The notes beneath the pieces are model-generated. The model was not told where the DNA came from. It saw only the letters and a list, made by a program, of their open reading frames with translations, and made no database searches. Positions 45,026 to 56,386 of a stretch of DNA of 64,000 nt are shown in pieces (position 1 is the stretch's first letter; every line of letters starts with the position of its first letter). The DNA lies in contig OX485809.1 in assembly GCA_950295325.1 (NCBI GenBank), positions 9,918,001-9,982,000 of the forward strand. The letters are read 5' to 3'. The position numbers were made by a program, and so were the translations under genes. The DNA comes from Polytrichum commune. Its lineage: Eukaryota; Streptophyta; Polytrichopsida; Polytrichales; Polytrichaceae.

Positions 45026-47084
45026 TAAGCATCAATGTTGGTATTGTATCGTCTTCACGAATACTAATAAGATATGAGTATTTGACAATACATGTGTTTT
45101 TGGTGCTATTTAGGTCTATATACCATGCAACAAACTTCAGACCTAGCCAAAATTAACTCAAATAACAACATTGGCACACAAACATTCTCTTAGCGCAACA
45201 TATCTCATCTAATAACGATGTTGGACTTGTCTTACAATTTTGATATTCACGTGTAGGTCTTTTGATACTATTATTGATGTTGAGTATTAATAATACCATG
45301 CATTCATCTATGAATTGTACCAACATTGCTACACATCTAGTAGATGGCTAAAACTTTGGGTGAAGGGTGCGTTTACATCAGGGTCACAGTCCAAGAAACT
45401 CGGGTGTTCAAAACACCCCTTGAAAGATCTTACTTACATACTCGATTGGACTTCACCCTGAAGATCAATTGCTCAAAGTAAGAGGAATGTTCTTTTGGGT
45501 GAGGATTGTTGAAATTTGGTGGAAAAGTGATGCTACATTAGCGCTATTTCATATTTTCCATATCTTAGGCCCTTGACCTTAGTGTAAACTCCTAAAGTTC
45601 AATTTTTTCGTTGGGGGAAATTTGGTGTTTATTTGGTCTTCCCTAGTGTAAAGCCACTTTAAGAATCCATGTTAAGGGTCTGGTCAAACCTATCCCTATG
45701 GTGTTTAGGGTTGAGACATCGCAATGTGATCTCAGTAGATAGGTTGGATCCGGGGAGAACACAAGCTATATACTTTTGTAAACCATGTGCAATTAGGGTT
45801 AATTAAAGATGAATTATTTATCTATATTTATTAAATAATTGGCACCCTATTAGTAGATTAAATGGCACTTTGAGGTATTTTTCAAGACCCTATAGGTAGA
45901 TAAAATTTACATCAAGAACTTATTTAATAGACCCTATGTTTGTAAACTATACCATTTTATTAAAATAATAGAATTTTGACATAAATTGACGTTAATTCAT
46001 GATAGAACCACAACAAGACATTAATGGCACATATAATTGGATGGTATTTGGATCCAACACTATATTGAAATTCTCAGTGACCACCCCAAGCTAGCCAACA
46101 TCTACATTCAAAAACTTTTAGTCAATCGAGGCAACTTCTCATCCTATCCAAAGACATTATTGAATATTTCATAAATTCTTCATTCCTTCAAATATTACAT
46201 CCCTACTTTATTAATACAAATTAAGTAATACCTATATTCTTCACTCGGGGCGATCACATGTGAGATAATGGGGTATTTAATGAGGGGATATTTATGCATC
46301 TCTCAATTTTTTTCCTACCCTATTTGTAGATATTAAGTTACTTTGATGTATTTCTTAGCACCCTATATTTATTTGTAATTATCTAGAGATGCTAATTTTG
46401 GCACCATACTTTTATAATAAATCGTACAAGTACCAAATAGTGGACGGAACACTCTAGCATTGCAAAATCGACTATGTGAGCAACAAACATTCCATACCAT
46501 CCATCTTGTCATTCAATTGGTTTTAATTAGTTATACCAATCCTAAACCATTCAAAATACCATTCAAAACACAACCAATAGCATTTGTGTACTAGTTAAAG
46601 GGTCACCAATAAACATGGAGATAATAAACTGTACAAGCTAACATAGACAAGTTGTAAACACACGGATAGAACAAAACAAGAATTACAATCAGTTGTGACA
46701 AAACACAGAAGTTTGCAAAACTAGCTACTCCAAAAAAAAATTGCATTCAAATACAAGAAAGCTAAATACAAAAGCCATAATTATCTTATTGATCCTACTA
46801 CACACTTTTAGGGGGATCCAACATCTATAACCCTATTTTTTTTTCTACTGATTACTAAAATGAAGGAATTATTCACCACCCTATTTTACATATGATCATG
46901 TATGGGACATATTTCCAATGCTATGGTAGGTCTAACGAAATTATAATTTTTACCCTCAACGAATTAAATTGTTCCTATTTTTTTTTATCTTACGTGGTTT
47001 CTAAGATTCCGATTCTCACCTCCTCAAGATTCTTCATTCACCCTATTTTAATATAATATTATATGGGTCACTTCATCCAAGTTA
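45026..47084. other. AT-rich intergenic DNA
   Basis: No gene or recognisable element was seen. Confidence 0.4.
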
Positions 47085-47352
47085 TAGTTTCAATGGCAAA
47101 GACCCTTTCAATGGTAAGTCACATAAAATAGAACCTTAGTGCTAATGAATTTTTGTAATTATTTTTTACTTCTAAGTTAATTACATGCTTTATTGACAGT
47201 TTCACTTTGAAAATGAAATCCAAATCAATTGTTTATTTACTCAATGGAAGTGAATGTATATATTGGATTTTGGATCTTGAAGATGAAGTGCACTCAATAT
47301 GGGTTATATGGACAAGTGGCCTTCAAGAATGTAAAGGTAATTTTATTTTTTG
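47085..47352 (+). mobile_element. Single-arm fragment of the foldback element
   Basis: Collinear with the right arm of the foldback at about 11690-11940. Shared blocks include TTAATTACATGCTTTATTGAC, GTTTCACTTTGAAAATGAAA, TTTACTCAATGGAAGTGAA and AAGTGCACTCAATATGGG (quoted only in part). It is more diverged than the two arms are from each other and lacks the GC-rich terminus. Confidence 0.85.
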
Positions 47353-47388
47353 AAGTCGAGCGGAGTGGCCAAGGAACACGGGCTTCAT

Positions 47389-47468
47389 CCGGGCAGTGAA
47401 GAAGGCGTGCTTGGGGCGGGGCCCAGCCTTGGGCAAATGTGGTCTAGCCCAGGGCTCACATGATAGCC
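47389..47468 (+). repeat. Fragment of the 50.5-kb hairpin MITE family
   Basis: GGGCAGTGAAG, GGGGCGGGGCCCAGC and TCTAGCCCAGGGCTCACA match both arms at 50481-50858. It abuts the foldback-arm fragment, suggesting nested insertion followed by loss. Confidence 0.6.
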
Positions 47469-47564
47469 ACAACTCGAGTAGGCTTCTTGAAACCTTTGGC
47501 AAGTCCTCCTCATTTGTTGGCCTCCCCATGCTCCAAACACCACCACCTTTGATTTATAAGCTTA

Positions 47565-47957
47565 TGGCCGGTTTAGACTTTGGTGAAGAAGTGCCCTGGT
47601 CAAGAATTTTAGGGGAATGGGTTACAAAATGCCTACGAAATGGGTTCCTCACCGGCAGGAGTTTACACCATGGCCAAGACTTCTCCGGTGGAGAACTTCA
47701 AGCATGGATGGGAGAAATGACATGGTTCCCAACATGGTAAACGCTTTGCTTGGGGTGTTCTATAGAGGTCAAGTTTCTTGAATAACCTCAAACCCCATGA
47801 ATAAGAAACTTGGCCTCTAGAGAATTGCAACTCGAGACAAATTTTAGTTTTTTTTTTCAACTTGTTTGCCATACCAACCATTGCCTCAAATACACTTGTT
47901 TTGGCTTGAAATTCTTCACCAACCGGTGCACTTCTTCACTGTAGTCTAAACCGGCCC
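47565..47957. mobile_element. 393-bp Harbinger-like foldback MITE with TTA duplication
   Basis: The left end is TGGCCGGTTTAGACT and the reverse complement of the right end GGGCCGGTTTAGACT; both continue to GTGAAGAAGTGC. TTA flanks both ends (47562-47564, 47958-47960). The centre forms a second hairpin (TAGAGGTCAAGTTTCTTGAATAA against its complement ending TTGGCCTCTAG, 47763-47821). Open frames inside are palindrome artefacts. Confidence 0.8.
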
Positions 47958-48287
47958 TTAGAATATACTTACGACTCAATGGCGTTTTGGAGCATGCATG
48001 ATCCTCCCTTCACTCATGAAGAATTGGAAAGGCACACGAGTGATGAGCCACCACTTGAGAACTCAAGAAATGGCCACATGCCCACCGCAAGAGAAACAAA
48101 AAAAAGGGTCAAAAGTCGGATGGTATGATTATACGGAAGCTAGATGCCCATGAGGTATGCATGCCTAAAACAGACGCCTCCCAAGAATCCGCATGCTTGT
48201 GCCAAAGAAGGGAATAGAAAACTATAAGTCCACTATTAGACACATATTCAAGAATGTCAATGCAACTTTTGGAAGGGGGGGGGAGGA

Positions 48288-48313
48288 GAAAGAAAGAAAG
48301 AAAGAAAGAAAAG
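48288..48313. repeat. GAAA tetranucleotide microsatellite
   Basis: Tandem GAAA/AAAG units directly after a 9-base G run (48275-48283). Confidence 0.85.
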
Positions 48314-48405
48314 ATGACATTGATGTTGGCACTTGCATTGATTGAGGTGTCGACATTGTCAAACCCCACCTATCACTTATCCAAAGCATGAGAATCATTT
48401 GGCTG

Positions 48406-48592
48406 GGGTCCGAGATGACCTTAAACTACCGGATGATGGTGGAGAGATACCCAAATCTCAAGGAAGAGGTTGGCGGTTCGAATCCTGGCTGTGAAATCTC
48501 CTCTCTACTTGACGGAAAACTTGCCAGGTGGTCAACTGCCTCCTATACTTTGGTGTTGGCCTGTCGGCCTTCTGTCTCAAATTAAATAAATA
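48406..48592 (+). mobile_element. tRNA-headed SINE, 187 bp, with 13-bp TSD
   Basis: AATCATTTGGCTG is duplicated exactly at 48393-48405 and 48593-48605. The body has a perfect pol III B box, GGTTCGAATCC (48475-48485), with a weaker A-box-like GATGGTGGAGAG upstream at the expected distance, and ends TTCTGTCTCAAATTAAATAA. The 3' end matches that of the LINE-tail insertion at 4638-4759, which is what a SINE borrowing a LINE's reverse transcriptase would show. The 65-codon frame across it is not a gene. Confidence 0.85.
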
Positions 48593-48605
48593 AATCATTT
48601 GGCTG

Positions 48606-50480
48606 AGAGCTAGTAATAAATATTCTACGATTTTACAAAAGCGACGGCTTTACTCTTAGTGTCACGGCAAGGCCCCCATGCAACATGATTCACTCTTTTA
48701 TTTAGAATGGGTGAGAGAGCATGGAGCTTAGTAATGTTATTCATCTTCAAGTGGACATACTTTTGTATGTAATTTGAAAACACATTTCATGAGCACGAAA
48801 GGGAGCTCAAATAATACAGTCTTTTCTAGAATATGAATGCCCTCAACGGAAAATTGCAACCTTTTTCTAGGGTCAGGCTCCTAGAAATTCTTGGTTAGTA
48901 ATTGGCTCATGATTGTCTAGTTAGTTGAATGTATCTAGTTCACCCAAATACCTCCACTATGACTGAGTGGATCGCATCGGTAGGTTGCATTGAGAATCAA
49001 GTGTTAGAATGTCGCCCATCTTAAGTTAGCCCTATTCCAACCTCAAGCAACTTAACTTTGGAGTTCCCACAAGCTACCTGGAGAGAGTGGGGTTGGTGGA
49101 GTGGAGTGGAGTGGAAGTTTCCCTTATGATGCTCATGAAGATGCACGTTTTAAGCCTCGACCCTCAAATTCCTAAGTCCTTTCCAACCCCAAAATGTTGC
49201 ATTTGGAGAAATTGTATTTGAGAACAAAGTATGCAAGGTCCAAAATCATAATAGACATTCAATCATGCAAATAGAAATCTTGGAAAGTCACCTTGTACAT
49301 CCAAACACTAGATTCATCAAAACATGTTGATGTAAATGTTCAAGGTTTACTTTGGTCAAGCAGAATTTTTTGGGTTTTTTGTAGGCTACTTTCATTCTAA
49401 TTTTTAACGAAAACTTGATGACATTCTTCTACTTTGGGGGGGGGGGGGTTGTCCTCGATGATGCACACAAATGCACCCGAATGAGCTCAATTCATGCTCA
49501 TGTATTTGTATTTATGGACTTTGCAATGAAGTTGACACATCTCATAATGAGCATAGAAGATTGATACACATATTGTGAATTATAATCGTAGATGTGTCTT
49601 ATATGCTACAAATGTAAACCAATTTTCAACTTTTTAGGTCTTTTGACTCGATTGGTGCTAAAAACACATGCCAATGGCTCGATCATTAGATTTCCTTTAT
49701 GGAGATCACAGTGTATTTCAATATCTTTGTCAATATTGAGCATGCAAACGGTTTTGAATGGTTATTCTACCAACATTCTATATGTTTGTGCTACAACCAT
49801 ATCAATTGTACTTGTATCATGTAATATGATGAAATAGAAGTCACAATTCTTTTCAAGTGAATGATTGCACCGATTTTTTTCTTTCCCTGTGAGACATGTG
49901 TGCCATAATTTCACTTTGATTATGAATGCACAATTTTGGTTTTGAGTCATAATGTAGATGGGTCTTAAGTGGCTTGTTTTCTTAATCATACCCCTCTATT
50001 CAATTGGTATGTGGTTCAGTGAGGATCAAAGAGCAAACATTTAAAATAAAATAAAATAAACATGTTCAAAAGACATTAGACTACTTTTCAATATTAAAAA
50101 AATGGACTCTACACTCAATAACTTAGTGAACACAATTGGGAGGACATATGTATTCAGTTAAAAAATCAACAAACATGCACCTCCCATAACCATAACTAAT
50201 TAAAGGGAGGTCCAATTTTCAATCCGGTTTTGGCATAATAATGTTTCAACATAGATTTGCTAATGCAACACCAGCTTTGTTATGTGAATCTAATTGGTGG
50301 AAGTTGGAGAACATGAAAAATGAACTAAATAACACCCACGTCCCTTATATGCACAATATGAGTAACACCAATGATGATTCTTTATATTGTAAAATGGCAT
50401 TTTCTCAACAATAAATCAACTCATTAATCATATATTAATACTAATATGGTACAACAATAGAAGCTTAAAATCCCTATGAC
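48606..50480. other. Intergenic DNA
   Basis: No gene was seen. The block at 49028-49170 resembles 36370-36490. A 13-base G run is at 49436-49448. GGGTCTTAAGTGGCT at about 49960 recurs inverted at about 55950. Confidence 0.4.
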
Positions 50481-50858
50481 ACTCACAAACGCCCCAGGCT
50501 AGATCAAATCTTCATTCGGTTGGGCCCCGCCCCTCCCATGCCTCCTTCACTGTCCGGTCTTCCTGCCCACACTTGCGTGGGAATTCTTCCTCATTGGGAA
50601 CCAATGTGGCAATACCCAGTCAAAATAACAAATATTCAAGTTGACATCACCATTCATTATTCCCAAATTAATTGATGCAGTTCCTTCACATGCCAAAAGA
50701 ACTTAATGACTTAAATGACCGGGTATTGTCACATTGGTTCCCAACATGGAAAAGTTCCCATGCAAGTGCAGGTAGGAAAACCGGGCAGTAAACGAGACGT
50801 GGGAGAGGTGGGGTCCAGCTGAATGAAGATGTGATCTAGCCCGGGGCCTCACACGCGG
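50481..50858. mobile_element. ~378-bp hairpin MITE (arms ~140 bp)
   Basis: The left arm (50481-50622) and the reverse complement of the right arm (50716-50858) share GGTATTG and CACATTGGTTCCCAA, then GACCGGACAGTGAA/ACCGGGCAGTAAA-type blocks and TGATCTAGCC, around a spacer of about 93 bp. No exact duplication was found at the ends. A fragment of the same family lies at 47389-47468. Confidence 0.75.
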
Positions 50859-51749
50859 GCATTCCGTCGTAGTTAGTGGACCCATTTTCCTAAAATACAA
50901 ATGTCGGCATGTACACTCGGGGAGTTCACTAGACATGTATATATGTATACACGTGTGTGACAAGGGTATTTATTCAAGGGGTATTTAATTATCCATCCTT
51001 AATTTTTGGTACCGTATTATTATATAATTTGCTCATTTCTTGTTTTTAAAATGACCCTATAATTACTTTGAAATTTGATGAAGCTCTAATTTTAAGCTAG
51101 GTATGTTCATTATAATTATTTGATTTTTCTCCAAAGGATTTAAGAGCATTCAAAGTACTAAGTCACCAAAATCCAAGGCACAACAAGGTTTTTACATTAA
51201 GAGTGTTCATAAACAGTTTCAAACAACAAAATCAGCCCATGTTCCTCAATCAAGTTACACGCACAATTAAACACAATGGTGCTGAGTTTCAACTGAATTG
51301 ACGTAGTTTTTCATCCAAAATCTTCCCGCTTCTGAACACAAAAGGCACCCTTTTTCAAAAAAACCTAGGATCCTTAAATCCTATGGTATATTTTTACAAA
51401 TATTTAAAAAATATGTGTTATTTGTATCAAGCCTATATTATTTATAATACAAATTTTATAATACATACTCACCTATATTACTTCTAAGAAAATTCTAAGT
51501 TTTTTCTTTTGTGAATATAAATTACCCTATATTTTCCCGCACGTTGTTTTCTAATATTATCACAGTGAACTCCCCGAGCATGTACACCATTATAATAAGT
51601 TCATATTTCAAGTTGGTGAGAAAGTTCCAAATTTACTACTACAACCTCCAGTAAAGTAGGGAATACTACACCAAATATCGTATTTAAGTGTCACATAGTA
51701 TTTTATGTCACTATAGTATCTTTTTTGATGACGCTTCTCATGAATAAGT
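50859..51749. other. AT-rich intergenic DNA
   Basis: No gene was seen. A CACCAAATATCGTATTTAAGTG near-palindrome at about 51669 belongs to the CACTAAATA family. Confidence 0.4.
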
Positions 51750-52560
51750 TCACAAGTATTGTCATCCCCACTTGAGTTTCTTGTAATAAAGTTTGGTAAC
51801 TTCTGTATCCTAACATTTCCGTAATATAATGTTCTCATGTTTGATTGGAATTTGGATGAAAATTTCACGTAATCAGTGACAGTTTTTGCAACATTGTAAA
51901 TATATAATGCCCGGAAATGTTTACAAGGAATGAGAAAAGAAACATTAGGTTTACATTTAGTGTTGGTGGCGGTTTACAACTATGGTAGACAAACCCATTT
52001 CCAACATGACAACACCCCCCCCCCCCAATTTCATACATAGAGTCCCCTAAAGCCCTAAAGCTCCACACATGTAGCCGTCATTCTCTAACGTGATGGAAAA
52101 AGCTGTGAAGAATCACACACACCGCCGTCACATTCGGCATGATGGGAAAAAGTAAGCTAAAGAGGCACAAATTTGGGTTCTTTGAAAAAGGCACTGATGA
52201 TACTCACGTTTCCACCTCCCAATCATTGAAACTAGGTCAACCTATGTAGTGAATATTGGTCAGGAGAGAGAATCACTGGAGCATCACTCTTGCACTACAC
52301 TCACGTGAAATTGCTTATGAATAACAGACCATGGGTCTGTTTATTAAGAGGTTGATCACACTGGCCAGTTCTGACACCATCCATCAGCCTCTCCGGCTGT
52401 GATAGTGTGAAAAGTGGTGGGCTACCTATCATCTATCCCTTCACATAATCCCCAACAATTTCACGGCTGGAACCGGGCGGAAATGTAGGTGTGATCGGGG
52501 CATGAGCGAGACAAATAGAATTGGTGGGCACTAAACACAATCGATTGTATTTAGTGTAGA
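51750..52560 (+). repeat. Dispersed repeat family R3, copy 2, expanded internally
   Basis: Matches copy 1 (44718-45025) in its left (51750-51970) and right (52504-52560) parts. About 530 bp between them has no counterpart in copy 1 and includes a 12-base C run (52015-52026). It ends in a CACTAAACA-TGTATTTAGTG palindrome at 52529-52557. Confidence 0.6.
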
Positions 52561-52970
52561 GTTGGCAATAGCACCCTCAAACTAAGTCGGTGACTGGGCA
52601 GGGGATTGAAATAATAAGGGGGACCCAAGAAGCAATAAGAAGTTGGCGGCATTTTCCAAGTGCAAGTTTGAGTAGGTTAAGTTAGTAGTAGTAGTAGGAG
52701 AGGAAGCTTTTCAGGTGGGGTCCAGGGTCAAGGTGACGGAAATTCCAAGGTACGGTGCACATGGACCTCACAAGGTCGGAGTTCGAGTCTCGAATTCACC
52801 CTATTGTATGTAGACTATGCATGTACCACCATAAAGTTACCCTTTGGCCGGAGTGATCCGAGGGAGGGGGAGAAGTAGTACCCCTCATGCATCCAACATG
52901 AAAGCCCCAAAAACACGTAGTATGCATCTAGGACGTTACTATGTTTTTGGGTACATTTGACATCGTAACT

Positions 52971-53310
52971 ACACTAAATATGATATTTAGTGTTTGATTA
53001 GATTTAGTGTTTTACCACCCTACTTTGCTCAACACTAATTTTCAATTCTTTCATAATTAGTGTTAGACATAAATGCGTGGCCGCCGCTTTCCTTGTTGCC
53101 ACCTCTTTCCTAGAAACAATCAATTGCCTTCCTTGTTGCCACCTCTTTCCTACTAAACACTAAATTCGTGCATGTAACTTTCACATATTACCATAGATGA
53201 TATTTAGTGTTTGAGTTTACATTTAATGTTACTTACTTTCATAGGGGTAGTGATATTTAGTGTAGTGTTCGTATTTAGTGTATCTAACACTAAATATCTT
53301 ATTTAGTGTA
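52971..53310. repeat. Cluster of CACTAAATA / TATTTAGTG palindromes
   Basis: Head-to-head copies lie at 52972-52992 and 53287-53309, with single motifs at about 53150, 53210, 53252 and 53271. A 27-bp CCTTCCTTGTTGCCACCTCT-type duplication sits at 53090-53157. Confidence 0.7.
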
Positions 53311-54130
53311 GTTTTAAAGACTTTGAATTAGTCCAGTTGTCGTCATTTGATGGAATGAGAGTCAAGTTTCGATGTTGGATGGATGAGAGGTACGTTCGTT
53401 TGCAATATTTCCCCCGCTCTTCTCTCTCCTGATTCAAGGACCACCAGTCATGCTAACCTACACTATTTCATGTTCTCATTGGCTTCAACAACATCCCCAA
53501 CAAGTATACTAGCCCAAAGATGATCACCCAAGAATAGTGGCAACTTGTGGGTGTGTGTTTTCGTGTACATTAACGGTCTTATACTATTGGCACTGCCTAT
53601 GCACATGCCGGGGGGGGGGGGTCAAAAAAATCAAATCAAAATACATTTGAAACATGAAACCGTATGTATGTATGTAGTCTAAACCCTAAGCCCTAAGGTG
53701 GCGGGAGGGTGCCAGGTGTCATGCATTTATTGATTGGAACGTTGGAAGTAGCCTGAGCAATTGTACCAGTACTTACCAAGTGCAGATGCGATGACGTGGC
53801 ATATTGCGGAATTTCCGGCTGACGTGGGTCCCGTGATTGTCGGGACTCATCCCCCCTGCCCTGCCCTCCCCTTCCGACTGACACACACGCACCCCACTCC
53901 ACTCCACTCCCGTCCTACCGAATGTCATCCCACCTAACGAATCACCACTACTACATTCATCCACTTTCATCCACTGGCTTACTACGCCGATTATCTTCTC
54001 AATTAGTGAGGGGAGGATTAACGGAGCATCGCGCGTGGGAAACCAGTGAAGGTGATACTAAATTTATTTATGTTATGAAATTAATGATGCCAAAAGACCT
54101 ACTAGGAAGCATTGTTCATCTCGGTATCGG
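53311..54130. other. Intergenic DNA, locally GC-rich
   Basis: Contains a 12-base G run (53610-53621) and a GC-richer block (53690-53930) with CCACTCCACTCC repeats. Frames there are compositional. No gene was supported. Confidence 0.4.
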
Positions 54131-54335
54131 TGATCAGGGAGATTTTTGGTCATAATCGGTTGAGATCTTAGTGTTTACATGTTGACATCCTCCGGTTTTC
54201 CTTTATTAAATTGGGGTATATTCTTCTATAGATTCCTCTAAAATGATCGGTAATTTTCCTGCAGCCTTGAATTTCAACCAGTTATTTTTCAAACTCAACC
54301 GGTTCATTTGTAACTAACTGCCGGTTCTCCCCTGC
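54131..54335 (+). repeat. Dispersed repeat family R2, copy 3
   Basis: Best preserved copy: GTGATCAGGGAGATTTTTGG, TCCGGTTTTCCTTTATT, AGATTCCTCTAAAATGATCG, CAAACTCAACCGG and TAACTAACTGCCGGTTCT. Confidence 0.65.
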
Positions 54336-55735
54336 TCATTGCTCGTTGGAAGTATTCTTCATAGTAACATCATTCACTGAAAGTACTGGCACTATGCATC
54401 ATGGCACCTTTTCATTGACATGCATGTATCTGCAAATAATTTCTTTTTGTCACTCTAACAAGTGACTTAGGGCACACATTGTTTTTCTTGGAATCTATGT
54501 TAAAGGAGAATGTGTTCGTGGATTTAATATAACCGAGTAAAACATTTAGCCCTCACTGATTGTGAGACTTGACAAAATAGTGTGTGTGTTTTGGATGTTG
54601 AGTACCACGCGCACTAATGGGGATATTTAGTATAAATGGTAAACTAGGGGAGGATCATTTTATTGCACAAATGTCAAAGCCAACCCCTCCACAACATCCT
54701 AGTACGCACACCTCTCAAACAAACCACGCTACATACAATATCTGATTTATTAGTGAGGTGTTAAAAATGAGTTTGCCATGTTAGTTAGAGTGGTGTTCGT
54801 GACTTTTGTTATGCAACATCAAGTGTCACATGAGACCCTCTAGTTGCAACTTAAATAATCAGTGTTGGTTGTTGATAAATAGTAAGGACCACACTAGATT
54901 AGTTGTTTGATGTGACTACACTACACTAAATAGTCCTATTAGTCTGCATTGAATATTTAATGTGGGACACACTAAATTTATAGTCCATATATAATGTGGG
55001 AGAAAACGTGGTTGCAATTACAATGGGTGTAAGTTATGATGTAAATAGTCCTTGACCTTGTCTTGGAATCCCCTTCTACCTTGGCACGTCCTTAAGGACA
55101 TTCCACACGGGTTCCCAAGTCACTTGAGGTCAATCTGTACAATCTTAGCCATTGAAAGCATGGAGGTTGGGACTTACCACTTCACACTAGGTCACAAGTG
55201 CCAAGTCCTACGTCCCAAGTATGATATGAACCCCCCAAAAAACACCATAGCAACAATATGATCAACACTTGAAACCAATCAAGTACAACATCACCTCAAA
55301 CAAACCAATTGAAACTATTTATTACCATATAAATAAATAGAATGTACATATATAGATATATATTCACAAACTTACAAGTGGAGAACCCTAAAAATGCTTC
55401 TTATTGTTTCAAAGCTTATTATTTGAATAAAATAATGAGGTCAATGATATATTACAATTTTTTTCTCTTTTTCTGCACCGAGTTATGAAACTCGTACATT
55501 AGGCAAATATAATAACTTGAATGGTTGATAATTTAGTTGTTCTTGAGAGAAAGTTGCTTTTGAATGATGGGGTGAAAGTCAATAACAAGGATCCTTATTT
55601 CAATTGTATAGATGCACTATAAAGCCTACTCTTTAAGCAACTACCTCTTATATGTTAAACTCAAAATTAGGTTTCCAACTCATAATCCTACAACACATGA
55701 TTGAGTTAGTAGGTATGCACCTAATAGTGCACCAA
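54336..55735. other. Intergenic DNA
   Basis: No gene was seen. A CACTACACTAAATAG motif near 54907 belongs to the CACTAAATA group. Confidence 0.4.
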
Positions 55736-55910
55736 CATTTGCACATGGTATCACAAATACACTCTAAACTCTGTAAGATCACGCTTGTGGTAACCAAAGT
55801 GCACGTGATATTAAGGAGTCTTGTAGTGTTAACATGGATGCGTGATAAAAGAGAATCAGTGTAGTGTGCAACATTATGGAATAAAAACAATTCAATATTG
55901 CAATAATAAC
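55736..55910 (-). repeat. Dispersed repeat family R1, copy 3 (inverted)
   Basis: The reverse complement matches copies 1 and 2. ACATGGTATCACAAA at about 55745 loosely resembles an initiator-Met-tRNA primer-binding site, which would make R1 an LTR end, but the match is short. Confidence 0.65.
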
Positions 55911-56039
55911 AAAAATGACAATGATGACAACGTGAAGAAAAAGAGCCACTTAAGACCCACCTACCTTATAATTTGCGATGATGGTGGAACCAAGATCCGG
56001 ACTCAAGATGGAAAGGGAAAGGATCCAAGTTAACTAAAT

Positions 56040-56386
56040 GTGAGGGGTGCCACGTGGGTTTTTTAGGGGCCGGGGCTAGACCTCGTTGGAGTCCACGTAG
56101 GCAGAAGGCATCCCAACGGATATTCTGGCAACCGCACATGTGAGGATTGATAGCCCCCCGCTGCCGGGGTATGGACAGGAGGTACTAGGGTGGCTAGGCT
56201 AATACATATGGCCGGGTACCAAGCCGGGAGGACGAGAGAGACGCACGAGGTTGAAGGGAAGGAGGAAGGAAGGACGAAGGGAGGAAAGCGCTTTTACTGT
56301 TTTGGGCCCAAATGCAACGCGCATCGCACAAAGCAACAACAGCTCCGGTGCGGGCAAATGTCATTTAGCTCCCACCGCTATATAAT
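56040..56386 (+). promoter_or_regulatory. Promoter of the 164-aa gene: G-box and TATA box
   Basis: GC content rises sharply here. CACGTG (G-box core) lies at 56051-56056 and TATATAAT at 56379-56386. Transcription would start around 56410-56420, giving a leader that probably contains an intron (GTATGT at 56500, acceptor TCACCAG ending 57116). Confidence 0.65.

Noticed and set aside
47396-47740. 114-codon frame and its antisense
   Set aside because: It spans two transposon fragments and half of an inverted-repeat MITE.
55740-55760. Primer-binding site complementary to initiator tRNA-Met (TGGTATCA)
   Set aside because: Only eight bases match, the following bases differ from the usual site and no LTR pair flanks it.
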